Part shown: positions 4,626-12,177 of the stretch, piece by piece
Layout: the number at the start of each line of letters is the position of its first letter
How positions within the stretch are numbered: the stretch's first letter is position 1
Virus record (IMG/VR): IMGVR_UViG_3300021168_000073
Coordinates: 1 to 29,826 of that record
From: a virus
DNA: 29,826 nucleotides
Strand: one strand, 5' to 3'
Notes under the pieces: generated by a model
Told to the model about the DNA's origin: nothing
The model's database searches: none
Seen by the model: only the letters and a program-made list of their open reading frames with translations
Made by a program: the position numbers and the translations under genes

Positions 4626-7330
4626 TTACTCCAATAAGGTCCAATGTTATAGTCGAATTCCATAATAACTTTTTTCATTTTAATAGCTGCTGCTCGTTTA
4701 AATGCATCTCCTATTAAAGCTGCAACTAATGAGCCATATTGTTTAGGGCAACTTACCACGAGTTCATCGTGTACGAATTTAATAAGCTTTGCACGATACT
4801 GCGGTAAAGTATGCCACAAGAACGGTTTACCATCGGGATCATAACCAGCGCCCATCGCAATCTTTGCAATACTGGCATTAGTTCCCTGAATTCGCATGTT
4901 CTTACCTTGGCGCTCAATGCTATTAGACATTTGATAATAGCTTCGAGAAATTTCATTCGCTGTCGGCTTTCTATGCGTTAATTCAAACTCTTCATCCTTT
5001 GTAGGTTTACGTCCCTTTGCAGTTACGAACGCATTGAGATTACGTTCCTTATCTTCATCAGAAAGACGTAACATCTTCTCGTTATATTCTTTACAGTTCT
5101 CTGTAGCCCTTGCGTGCGTGGGTTGAGGAAGGATTCTCCTACGACCATATAAATCGAACGCTTTGAAATCACGCGCTGCTTTTTTACCAGAAGCTTCTAG
5201 GTATTTCCAAACACCCGGATTCTTCTGCTCGTGAAGTGCCATTAATTGCTTTGCTACTTTTAATGGCTTCTTAATATTAGCAGCAAGCGTTGCAGGACCG
5301 CCGCCATAGGCAAGTAAGAAGTTACAAGCTTTGGTATCGTCACGGCGTACTTTATGACCCGGACATTTGCACTTCTCTTTTTTAGGATCGCCGGGTTTCG
5401 CTTTAGGATATTTCGCTAATGACTTTTCATCGTGTGGAATATAGTACTTGCAATCTGGCAATGCCTCTTTATGCCATTCTGTTTCGTAAAGCAGTTCGGT
5501 TCCGGCAGAGTGTAAATCTTCTCCGCGTTCGAATGCACCTACCCATTGAGGATCGCCAGAGTCTTCAGCAATGATGCGTAGTTCTGCACCGGACATATCA
5601 GCAGTGACGATTACATATTCTTCAGCATGAGTCTTGCAGAAACACGCACATTCACTGCAAACCAACGGTCCACTAGGGTCAGGAAATACGGACTCATTAC
5701 AGCAATCACTGAGTTGTATATCTTCATTAGGATCATCGGCAATAAAACAGTGACGCACTTCCGTATCTTGTGGAAGATTCTGCCCGTTCGGTTGAGATGA
5801 ACTACTGCGGCCTGTACCGGCATCATATTGATTAAACGTTGAATGCAAACGTCCATCGCCGGGATGTAACCAGCCTTCCTCTTTACCGGGTTTCGTTTTC
5901 CATTGTGTCGCCCATGCATCCCCATATGTTCCAATTTCCTTGGAAACACCATGATATTCCCGAATTAATTTCATTACAGGAATATGTTCATATTTCTCTA
6001 ACAGTTCATCGTCAAGTGTTTCAATCTTCGCTAGTTGTTTGAAATTGTCTCGCAAACAATGCATAAGCTGTGCGTCTGAACCATAGTTAATTAGTGCTTC
6101 GCCTTCGCAGTCGGCTTTGAGTTTATTAATCTTGGTACGTTTCTTTTTTAAGTCACCGCATTCTTTCTTAAGAACCTCTTTCAAAGCTTTCCGATCCTGT
6201 TCAATCTGTGATAACTTTATCTGTAATTGTGCTGCTTCTGATTGCAATTCAGGCGTATCGGGAAACTTTTTAAGCTGTTTGTTTATCTCTTTTATTTTCA
6301 ATAGTAAAGTAATCTCTTCGTCGAAAGGAATATTATAGGATTTCCACTTAAGTTCTAGTGCGGCAATCTTCGCATCATCAATAGCCTCATGCTTAGACCC
6401 TACAATTGGAATGAAAATCTTATCCAAACTTTTGAGAATTTCTTCTAATCTTACTTTTGACTTGGCTACACGAGCTAACCAACGTTCTGTGTCGATACGT
6501 TCCCCGTGTACGTGCATAAAAACGAATGCGCCCAGTGCCTCGTTCTCAATTTTAATAACTTCATGTAGATTATCACCAAGAATCAAACTATCAAGATAAC
6601 AAAGCTGTTCTGCTAGTTTTGGCTTTCCTGCTTTCTCTAAACTTGCAACGGTTTCTCCACTTGCAATAATATTTTGGAACATCTTGATTGCTAACGGCAT
6701 ACGTGTATCTAAGGCAGCGTATTCGTACTGAGCGTCGGTTATTTCATCTTCAAGATTAAATGAGGTTTGGAGTTCTTTATCTATGATTACACCAAAATAA
6801 CGCTCGGCCATTGAATCCATTGCGTAAAAATCGTAATTCTTAAGAGATGCCTTTCCGCCTAAACCCGCGTATAAGCACTTTTCAGCTAATAGACAATCAT
6901 ACCAACCATACGCCGCTATTCCGAACATCCAATATAAACTTTCGCACTCAAAGCTTAAATTTACACCCGTTTTAATCCACTTATCTGAACATAAATAAGG
7001 AGTTAACTTCTGTAATAATTGCTGTAATTTAGGCGCTTTATGGAGATTCTTACCGTATTCTCCCTGACAATCATAGAGTAAATCGGCTGAATTATCGCAA
7101 AATGCTCTCAAATCTATGACATATTGTTCTTGTGCGGTACCGAATTGCATGGTACGCATTCTGCGCCAATAAAAGTCGTTAGTGACTGTAGTTTCAACGT
7201 CATAGCCGAAATCTGGTGTTTTTTCTAAAAAGTTTAGCAACTTTTCTACGCCGTCTGCATCTAATACTTTAACGATGTTTGGTGGCGGATTCAAGACCAG
7301 TGGTTTTAGTTCGCGTTCTTTAATTAGCAT
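4622..7330 (-). CDS. DNA polymerase I (family A) with 3'-5' exonuclease domain
   Basis: A 902-residue family A polymerase for phage DNA replication. The proofreading domain shows Exo I as GYDVETT (D44, E46), with further exonuclease-type motifs in the first 230 residues. The polymerase domain has motif A as VTADMSGAELR (about 570-582), motif B as VRRDDTKACNFLLAYGGG (about 660-677) and motif C as VHDELVV (about 850). All catalytic Asp/Lys positions are kept. Cysteine clusters just before motif A (DCCN, VCSECACFCKTH) and motif B (CKCPGH) suggest zinc-binding insertions. No 5' nuclease domain is present. The promoter at 7339-7366 places the transcript start within about 2 nt of the ATG, and no ribosome binding site is seen. 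Confidence 0.96.
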   Translation of the reverse strand: MLIKERELKPLVLNPPPNIVKVLDADGVEKLLNFLEKTPDFGYDVETTVTNDFYWRRMRTMQFGTAQEQYVIDLRAFCDNSADLLYDCQGEYGKNLHKAPKLQQLLQKLTPYLCSDKWIKTGVNLSFECESLYWMFGIAAYGWYDCLLAEKCLYAGLGGKASLKNYDFYAMDSMAERYFGVIIDKELQTSFNLEDEITDAQYEYAALDTRMPLAIKMFQNIIASGETVASLEKAGKPKLAEQLCYLDSLILGDNLHEVIKIENEALGAFVFMHVHGERIDTERWLARVAKSKVRLEEILKSLDKIFIPIVGSKHEAIDDAKIAALELKWKSYNIPFDEEITLLLKIKEINKQLKKFPDTPELQSEAAQLQIKLSQIEQDRKALKEVLKKECGDLKKKRTKINKLKADCEGEALINYGSDAQLMHCLRDNFKQLAKIETLDDELLEKYEHIPVMKLIREYHGVSKEIGTYGDAWATQWKTKPGKEEGWLHPGDGRLHSTFNQYDAGTGRSSSSQPNGQNLPQDTEVRHCFIADDPNEDIQLSDCCNESVFPDPSGPLVCSECACFCKTHAEEYVIVTADMSGAELRIIAEDSGDPQWVGAFERGEDLHSAGTELLYETEWHKEALPDCKYYIPHDEKSLAKYPKAKPGDPKKEKCKCPGHKVRRDDTKACNFLLAYGGGPATLAANIKKPLKVAKQLMALHEQKNPGVWKYLEASGKKAARDFKAFDLYGRRRILPQPTHARATENCKEYNEKMLRLSDEDKERNLNAFVTAKGRKPTKDEEFELTHRKPTANEISRSYYQMSNSIERQGKNMRIQGTNASIAKIAMGAGYDPDGKPFLWHTLPQYRAKLIKFVHDELVVSCPKQYGSLVAALIGDAFKRAAAIKMKKVIMEFDYNIGPYWSK

Positions 7331-7338
7331 CGATTTAC

Positions 7339-7366
7339 ATTATAGCATAAATATTAAACAAGTCAA
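7339..7366 (-). promoter_or_regulatory. Sigma70-type promoter of the left (replication) arm
   Basis: On the minus strand, TTGACT (7366-7361), a 16-nt spacer and TATAAT (7344-7339). Only 8 nt separate the -10 box from the polymerase ATG (7330), so the mRNA should be leaderless or nearly so. Confidence 0.8.
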
Positions 7367-7390
7367 GCTGAAAATAATTAAAAATAACTG

Positions 7391-7419
7391 TTGACAAATA
7401 AATAATAGTTTGCTATAAT
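7391..7419 (+). promoter_or_regulatory. Consensus sigma70-type promoter
   Basis: TTGACA (7391-7396), a 17-nt spacer and TATAAT (7414-7419): a perfect match in both boxes and spacing. It is divergent from the polymerase promoter 25 nt away and reads into sequence without a gene. Confidence 0.85.
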
Positions 7420-7425
7420 GGAAAC

Positions 7426-7790
7426 ATTAGCGTGGATTTTTCACGACTGAGGGGCAGTGATTGACAGTCCTGCTAGAGCCCTTAGCGCAAATGGTAAGCG
7501 GTGAAGTCTTCTGGAATTAACCAGAACTGAGGTTTTGTCCGGTGAGTAGGTACAAAACAGGAAACCGTCTCTAATGAATGCGTGATTGTACAAAATGGAG
7601 GAATTGGTAGTTCCTTCACGGACCCATATAAGAGTATTTTATATGAAACCGTTTTAGAGAGAACCACTTAGACGCGCTCAGTGCGGTTGCATACTAAAGC
7701 AAAGAACTGAGACGGGAATTAATTTGGTTAAGTTTGAGGCAGGAACCTCTGACCAGATGTTCTTATTCGACGGCAAATAATCTATATACT
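7426..7790 (+). ncRNA. Candidate structured non-coding RNA driven by a consensus promoter
   Basis: No credible plus-strand ORF fills the 460 nt between the promoter and the next gene. Several helices are visible: TTCTGG/CCAGAA (7509-7526), GTTTTGT/ACAAAAC (7532-7558), TCTCTAA/TTAGAGA (7568-7574 with 7654-7660) enclosing AGGAA/TTCCT (near 7599-7616) and CATATAA/TTATATG (7625-7645), CTCAGT/ACTGAG (7677-7711) enclosing TTGC/GCAA, and GAGG/CCTC within GGT/ACC (7727-7753). I see no group I core, RNase P, 6S or tmRNA signature. A stretch near 7480-7530 is faintly tRNA-like but lacks a T-arm. The 3' end is a guess. Confidence 0.5.
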
Positions 7791-7887
7791 CACAAAAAAA
7801 GCGTATACTGTACTTTATCAGGTATATATCACTGGTAAGGTCAAGAGATACGTTTCTTCTCAGGCAATAATAAATAAGATATTAAAT

Positions 7888-8355
7888 ATGTTAAAACTTA
7901 CTTTTAAATTACCTATAAAATTTAAACAAGTAAAGATAGAGGATAGATTATCCTTTTTAAAATCACATTTAAAATTAAATGAAGAAAATGTTTATATTGA
8001 GACACTTAGGACTAGGCGTAGTGGGTTTAACTGCTCAAAATAATATCTTTTTCCATTAAACGGTAAAAGTTGTTACATTTGCCAAGGAAAAGCAGAATTA
8101 CGTCATCATGTTGTTCCTTTAGTAAAAGGCGGTCGAAATAGGCCATCGAATATTGTTCCCCTTTGTCATAAGTGTCATTGTTTAGTTCATCCTCATATGC
8201 AAAAGGGAGCGAAAAATACAAGATTTAAATTAGAACATCGACCTATTATTAAACCGGCACTTTGCAAACCAGCACAAGAAATAGTTGTAATCCCGCCTAA
8301 GTCAAAGAATATTTTTGAGAATTGTAATACATTTTCTGATGCAGTGATTTTATAA
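7888..8355 (+). pseudogene. HNH endonuclease gene interrupted by an in-frame TAA
   Basis: One frame runs from ATG 7888 to TAA 8353 with a single TAA at 8041-8043. The first part (51 residues) is MLKLTFKLPIKFKQ...GFNCSK. After the stop the same frame continues with SCYICQGKAELRHHVVPLVK, then SNIVPLCHKCHCLVHPH, which is a clear HNH domain with zinc knuckles (C-x2-C, H-H, N, C-x2-C-H). A single-base change creating TAA, or stop readthrough, would explain this. No start codon with a ribosome binding site lies just after the stop, so re-initiation is unlikely. It is probably a decayed homing-type endonuclease. Confidence 0.75.
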
Positions 8356-8364
8356 AAAGGATAA

Positions 8365-8511
8365 ATGGCAATATATTCCGACCCACAAGGTATGACAAAA
8401 AGACAGAACTTAATGAAATTGCGTATTTTAAAGCGAAAAGAACGTAAAATTAATATCAATAAAAAATCTTTTTCTCATTTAGAATCAAGACCTTACAATA
8501 AAAAGAAGTAA
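8365..8511 (+). CDS. Very small basic protein (48 aa)
   Basis: The ATG at 8365 follows AAAAGGATAA and opens 48 codons to TAA 8509. The product (MAIYSDPQGMTKRQNLMK...PYNKKK) is very Lys/Arg-rich and could bind nucleic acid. It lies 9 nt after the broken HNH gene. The good ribosome binding site supports it; no family is recognised. Confidence 0.5.
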   Translation: MAIYSDPQGMTKRQNLMKLRILKRKERKININKKSFSHLESRPYNKKK

Positions 8512-8527
8512 ACATTTCCAAAACTCA

Positions 8528-8536
8528 TGATATAAT
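8528..8536 (+). promoter_or_regulatory. Extended -10 promoter candidate
   Basis: TGATATAAT (8528-8536) is an extended -10 element; the -35 region is weak. The same ATGATATAAT string precedes the HNH gene at 22124. It would drive the hairpin RNA and leader upstream of the first virion gene. Confidence 0.5.
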
Positions 8537-8542
8537 TGTAGT

Positions 8543-8630
8543 TAGAGTTAGATTAAAACCTTACGAGGGAATAGGGACGTTTTGGCTCCTCTAGCGTGTG
8601 AAAGCACGTTCCAAAACGCTCCCTTATTTT
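8543..8630 (+). ncRNA. Candidate small RNA or terminator-type leader hairpin
   Basis: Downstream of the extended -10 box is a hairpin of about 50 nt: GGGA (8574-8577) and CGTTTTGG (8578-8585) pair with CCAAAACG (8611-8618) and TCCC (8620-8623), with an inner CGTG/CACG (8595-8608), followed by TTATTTT. Promoter plus terminator would give a transcript of about 90 nt, or a first attenuation point for the virion operon. Confidence 0.5.
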
Positions 8631-8654
8631 AAAACTATACACGGAGGAATAACA

Positions 8655-8684
8655 ATGCTAGGGCTAAATCTACAAACGGTTTAG
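8655..8684 (+). CDS. Leader peptide MLGLNLQTV overlapping a terminator
   Basis: A strong ribosome binding site (CGGAGGAATAACA) precedes ATG 8655. Nine codons follow before TAG at 8682-8684: Met-Leu-Gly-Leu-Asn-Leu-Gln-Thr-Val, with all three leucines as CTA. The reading frame covers the whole 5' arm and loop of the terminator at 8661-8687 and stops inside its 3' arm. A ribosome on this ORF would therefore control whether the hairpin forms. This is the layout of an attenuator, but a competing antiterminator helix was not identified. Confidence 0.45.
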   Translation: MLGLNLQTV

Positions 8685-8696
8685 CCCTTTATTTTT
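8661..8696 (+). terminator. Intrinsic terminator/attenuator before the virion operon
   Basis: GGGCTAAA (8661-8668) pairs perfectly with TTTAGCCC (8680-8687), followed by TTTATTTTTT. The ribosome binding site TGGAGTAA of the next gene starts directly after the T-run, as it does after the terminator at 27820. Confidence 0.85.
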
Positions 8697-8706
8697 TGGA
8701 GTAACT

Positions 8707-8970
8707 ATGCCGCTAAACAACTTTGTACAGCAATATACTGTTACAGCAACCGCTACGGCGCTTGCAAATAATCCGGTCTACACTTCAGTATTTCTTACTG
8801 CAAAGTCTACGAATACCGGTATAGTGTACGTTGGTTTCTCTTCTGCCGTGTCGAGTAGTAATGGCTATCCCCTTGAGAAAGGAACATCGGTTGTACTTAA
8901 ACCGGGGAACACTGATGCCATCTATATTGTAGGTACCGCCTCAGATGTTGTCTCCGCAATAGGGAGTTAA
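8707..8970 (+). CDS. Small virion-type hypothetical protein (87 aa)
   Basis: An 87-residue protein rich in Thr, Ala, Val and Ser, probably all-beta. It starts MPLNNFVQQYTVTATATAL and contains GIVYVGFSSAVSSSNGYPLE and a following GTSVVLKPGNTDAIYI. The motif of a ligand-free beta sandwich with G-x-P-L-x-x-G resembles small head or tail decoration proteins found beside phage fibres. The start is supported by TTTGGAGTAACT right after the terminator T-run. It opens the virion operon, 3 nt before the next ORF. Confidence 0.7.
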   Translation: MPLNNFVQQYTVTATATALANNPVYTSVFLTAKSTNTGIVYVGFSSAVSSSNGYPLEKGTSVVLKPGNTDAIYIVGTASDVVSAIGS

Positions 8971-8973
8971 CAC

Positions 8974-9507
8974 ATGGCATTTGATAGAATATTTCGAGGC
9001 GCACCAATTTCTACAGACGTTACACCAGCAAGTCCAGCGTCACCAAACTTAGGCGTAGATATTATTAATGATATTGTTTACGTGAATACCGGCAATGGTT
9101 GGGTACAAATTGGACCCATGTCTGGTATTACACAACTTACAGGAGACGTTACAGCGGGACCGGGAAGTGGTTCACAAGCTGCAACACTCGCTAACACAGC
9201 CGTTACACCCGGTTCATATACTAGCGCAAACATTACAGTAGATTCAAAAGGTAGAATTACTGCTGCCGCTGCGGGCGGTGCAACTGTTAACTTTGCTGAC
9301 AATGAAATTCCAACTGGTGCGATTAATAGTTCAAACGTAACGTTTACACTTGCACATACTCCGGTTGCTGGCTCACAGAGCGTATTTGTCAACGGCATTC
9401 TTATGCAAGCCGGTGCAGGAAAAGATTATACCATTTCGGGAGCAACAATTACACTTGCTGTAGCCCCTACCACGGGAGGTAACGTCCTTGTTAATTACAG
9501 ATATTAA
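8974..9507 (+). CDS. Tail fibre/adhesin-type protein (177 aa)
   Basis: The first 50 residues (FRGAP...PNLGVD...VNTGNGWVQIG) match the N-terminus of the protein at 22676 (FQGAP...PNVGID...SAGNGWVPLA), suggesting a shared virion-attachment module. Residues about 55-105 (ITQLTGDVTAGPG, then SYTSANITVDSKGRITAAAAG) follow a repeat style common in phage tail fibres. The C-terminal part (PVAGSQSVFVNGILMQAG..DYTISG) is a small beta domain also common in fibres. The ribosome binding site is GGGAG. The next gene starts inside its last codons. Confidence 0.75.
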   Translation: MAFDRIFRGAPISTDVTPASPASPNLGVDIINDIVYVNTGNGWVQIGPMSGITQLTGDVTAGPGSGSQAATLANTAVTPGSYTSANITVDSKGRITAAAAGGATVNFADNEIPTGAINSSNVTFTLAHTPVAGSQSVFVNGILMQAGAGKDYTISGATITLAVAPTTGGNVLVNYRY

Positions 9508-10897
9508 GAATAAACTATTATTCGTAGGCGTGCTTTTACTTGCGAGCGTGACATTATCCGCACAAAGTAAAGTTGACCTTACACAAAACGTTAGAGGCGT
9601 ACTACCTCTTGCAAATGGTGGAACAAATAATACATCAGGAACGGCAACTAACCTAACTGGTACTCCTACCCTCCCTAATGGAACTTCTGGTACTACTCAA
9701 TCTCAAGCTGACGGGACTACAAAGTTAGCAACTGACGCCTACGTAGATACAGGTTTAGCAGCAAAACAAAACACACTTACTTTACCACTTTCTCCTACAA
9801 ATGGTGGAACTGGGCAAGATACTCATACATCAACAGGTGTAGCTCAGGTAGCAGCAGGAACGTGGTCCGTAAGTACCGCACTTGCAAGCGTGACGACAGC
9901 GATAACACAAACCCAATTAGATAATTCTACAAAAGTTGCAACAACTGCATATACAGATTTAGCAGTAAGTAACGCAGTAGCAGGAGTAAATCCAGCCGTC
10001 GCAGTTTTAGCATCTTCTACAGCCAGTATTACAGGAACTTATACCCAAGTTGGGGGCGGTATAGGGGATACATTTACTGTGACGGCTACTGGAGCTTTCA
10101 CACTCGACGGAATTTCAATTAATACAATCGGCCAAAGAGTACTACTGAAGGATCAGTCGCCAGCTTCTCAGAATGGGGTGTATACAGCAACCGTCGTGGG
10201 CGCTACAGGAATATCTCCTGTTTTCACCCGTGCCTTAGACTACGACACACCTTCGGATGTAAACAACACAGGTACTATTCCTGTACAATCAGGAACATCT
10301 AATACTACAACAAGTTGGCTATTAATTTCTCAAGTAACATCAATTGGATCAGCGGGATCGTCACTGACTTACGCGAAATTCTCACTTGCACCGTCAACAC
10401 TAGTGACAGCGTCGTCCCCCGGCGCTGGAGTCGCACACTTTGCAGGAGGCACACAAGCGGTTACTTCATCCCCGGTAGTTGGTTCTGATATGACTAACAA
10501 TACTGTGACTGCAAATCAGCTTGCTACTCAGTATAGTAAGGGTTCATGCACGGAAGCGTGGGGTGGAAGTGGTACATCGTTCGCGCTAACTTCAGGTGAT
10601 GATGCAATATCAAACAACACTTGCTACAATGATTCAGGTGTAACCCGCACTATCACAGCAGTTAAATGCCGTAGCGATAATTCTAGCAATACTACAACGG
10701 TTAATCCCACATTTGGCTCAGCCGGAACAGGAACAACTATTCTTAGTGGAGCGTTGACTTGCGGAAATAGTTATGCTTATTCATCTACTGGAACAGTAAG
10801 TAATGCATCATGGACAACTGGAACAGGAATTGATCCAGTAATGGGTGGTACTTTAACTGGAACCTCGATAGCAGTAATTGTGGAGTATACATTCTAA
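9488..10897 (+). CDS. Signal-peptide-bearing tail fibre-like protein (469 aa)
   Basis: The TTG start at 9488 is supported by GGGAGG at 9474-9479, 8 nt upstream, and overlaps the previous gene by 20 nt. Residues 1-27 (K-N-K, a hydrophobic core, then VTLSAQ) form a Sec-type signal peptide with likely cleavage after SA. The mature part is low-complexity Thr/Ser/Gly/Asn/Ala with phage-fibre phrases (LPLANGGTNNTSG, NGGTGQDTHTSTGVA). A domain near residues 165-300 contains GQRVLLKDQ and NGVYTATVVG, which recur in phage tail fibres. Probably a receptor-binding or fibre protein; the export signal is unusual. Confidence 0.75.
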   Translation: MLITDIKNKLLFVGVLLLASVTLSAQSKVDLTQNVRGVLPLANGGTNNTSGTATNLTGTPTLPNGTSGTTQSQADGTTKLATDAYVDTGLAAKQNTLTLPLSPTNGGTGQDTHTSTGVAQVAAGTWSVSTALASVTTAITQTQLDNSTKVATTAYTDLAVSNAVAGVNPAVAVLASSTASITGTYTQVGGGIGDTFTVTATGAFTLDGISINTIGQRVLLKDQSPASQNGVYTATVVGATGISPVFTRALDYDTPSDVNNTGTIPVQSGTSNTTTSWLLISQVTSIGSAGSSLTYAKFSLAPSTLVTASSPGAGVAHFAGGTQAVTSSPVVGSDMTNNTVTANQLATQYSKGSCTEAWGGSGTSFALTSGDDAISNNTCYNDSGVTRTITAVKCRSDNSSNTTTVNPTFGSAGTGTTILSGALTCGNSYAYSSTGTVSNASWTTGTGIDPVMGGTLTGTSIAVIVEYTF

Positions 10898-11619
10898 TGA
10901 AAAACATGCGCTTTCTTGTTGCGTTATTACTTCTGTGTCTAACAGTCACAAGTGCGCAGGATACTCAGGTAATTACTACACGCCGTAGGTCCGGGGGTCC
11001 TGCTGTAGCTTCTCTAGTTACGTCCAACGGCGCTGCCGCAAACTCCGTTACTTTGACGGGCGTGCAGGTGGGTGATCTTGTTGTATGTGCTGTGCAGAAT
11101 GACTCTCTTACCACTAGCGGTACTATGAGCGATGGAACTTCATCGCTGACACCGTTAGCTCAATTCAACTCAGGTAGCGCTCCCGGTAATCAGTTTTTCT
11201 ACATCCTGTCCTCGGTCGCCTCTGGGTCCGTGACCTATACGCCAAGTCTTACTGGAAGTATTCAAGAATGTTTCGAGTTTCACGTAACAGGGGGCAAGAC
11301 TTGGCACTTTGATGCTGATAATCAAAACGGGGTCGGGGGTGGGACTTCGGTAACTACAGGTAACATCACAACCACTGGAGGCAATAACTTAGAAGCGGTG
11401 GTTTTTGTCAATAAGCTGAAGAACATTGCTTCTTCAGTATCGAACCCGTTAATCGACGGGATTACACCTATTGAGCCAAGCTGGTCGCCAATTGGCGGGG
11501 CTAATCAGCACGAGTATTATCTGATCCCTACTACCGGATCGTTTACCGGACAAGGCACCCTGACCTACGGCACGAGCACTAACTGGGTTGCTGGCATCAT
11601 CGCATTCAAAGCTTCATAA
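10897..11619 (+). CDS. Exported adhesin-like virion protein (240 aa)
   Basis: Start and upstream stop overlap (TAATG). MKNMRFLVALLLLCLTVTSA is a textbook Sec signal peptide followed by Q-D. The mature part is Ser/Thr/Gly-rich beta sequence with GVQVGDLVVCAVQNDSL near residue 57 and regularly spaced aromatic strands, like lectin or jelly-roll fibre tips. No catalytic motif is seen. Two hairpins with T-runs follow the stop, closing the adhesin operon. It is either a fibre tip that is exported before assembly or a secreted accessory protein. Confidence 0.7.
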   Translation: MKNMRFLVALLLLCLTVTSAQDTQVITTRRRSGGPAVASLVTSNGAAANSVTLTGVQVGDLVVCAVQNDSLTTSGTMSDGTSSLTPLAQFNSGSAPGNQFFYILSSVASGSVTYTPSLTGSIQECFEFHVTGGKTWHFDADNQNGVGGGTSVTTGNITTTGGNNLEAVVFVNKLKNIASSVSNPLIDGITPIEPSWSPIGGANQHEYYLIPTTGSFTGQGTLTYGTSTNWVAGIIAFKAS

Positions 11620-11666
11620 TAGCTTAAAAAGGGCCACCGAATCGTTAGATTCCTAACAGCGTGGTC

Positions 11667-11692
11667 ATGGGGTGTAAAGCCCCATATTTTAT
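11667..11692 (+). terminator. Intrinsic terminator after the adhesin genes
   Basis: ATGGGG (11667-11672) and CCCCAT (11680-11685) form a 6-bp stem, followed by ATTTTAT. A smaller GAATC-GTTA-GATTC hairpin lies just upstream (11639-11652). Confidence 0.65.
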
Positions 11693-11694
11693 AA

Positions 11695-11722
11695 AGAGGG
11701 GTGTCTAAAAGCGCCCCTTTTA
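11695..11722 (+). terminator. Second tandem hairpin before the JAMM gene
   Basis: AGAGGGG and CCCCTTTT (11695-11720) form a stem with a 12-nt loop, followed by TTTACC. It ends 4 nt before the GGAGG of the next gene, so it could also affect translation. Confidence 0.45.
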
Positions 11723-11732
11723 CCGGAGGATC

Positions 11733-12152
11733 ATGTTCTCGAAAGTGAAAGTGAACAAAGGGGCTTTAAATCACTTTCGGAAACGCGCACGAGAGGCTTT
11801 TCCCCTTGAGATTCAAGCCTATTGTATAGGTAGAGTCGTATCTGTTAATGAAATTGAAATTACAAAGTTTGTTTATCCTAAAGAATACGCCACACAGACT
11901 CGTGAAAAAGTACAATGGTATCAAGCTGAATTAGATGAAGTTAAAGCCAAAGCAATAGAAATGGAACAAATGATAATCGGTGATATCCACAGCCACCCCT
12001 CGTGGGACGCGGTAATGAGTCCATCCGATTACGCTGCATGTCTAGAACAAGCCGCTCACATAGCGGGAATAGTTTCTGTTAATAATGGAAAAACGAGAGC
12101 ACGTTTCTGGACACCAACTTCCGCCCTACCTTGTAAGATTATATACACTTAA
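11733..12152 (+). CDS. JAMM/MPN+ metalloprotease domain protein (139 aa)
   Basis: H86-S-H88-P, seven residues, then S96 and D99 fit the JAMM motif HxHx7Sx2D, and E26 (FPLE) can be the catalytic glutamate. These proteins are zinc isopeptidases or proteases; phage members include tail-assembly proteases such as lambda K. Here the gene precedes the terminase rather than a tail module, and there is no NlpC/P60 domain. It could trim a virion protein or act on a host conjugate; the substrate is unknown. The ATG at 11733 follows CCGGAGGATC. Confidence 0.85.
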   Translation: MFSKVKVNKGALNHFRKRAREAFPLEIQAYCIGRVVSVNEIEITKFVYPKEYATQTREKVQWYQAELDEVKAKAIEMEQMIIGDIHSHPSWDAVMSPSDYAACLEQAAHIAGIVSVNNGKTRARFWTPTSALPCKIIYT

Positions 12153-12177
12153 CAGTAATTCTTTTTGAGGAGAAAGA

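Noticed and set aside
7480-7560. tRNA-like fold in the 7.4-kb RNA
   Set aside because: A D-arm-like and an anticodon-arm-like stem exist, but there is no T-arm, acceptor stem or CCA.
7482-7667. Minus-strand ORF inside the structured RNA region
   Set aside because: It has no ribosome binding site, runs opposite to the strong promoter and shows no recognisable sequence.
8193-8459. Minus-strand ORF overlapping the HNH gene
   Set aside because: It is antisense to a clear HNH frame and has low-complexity hydrophobic content.
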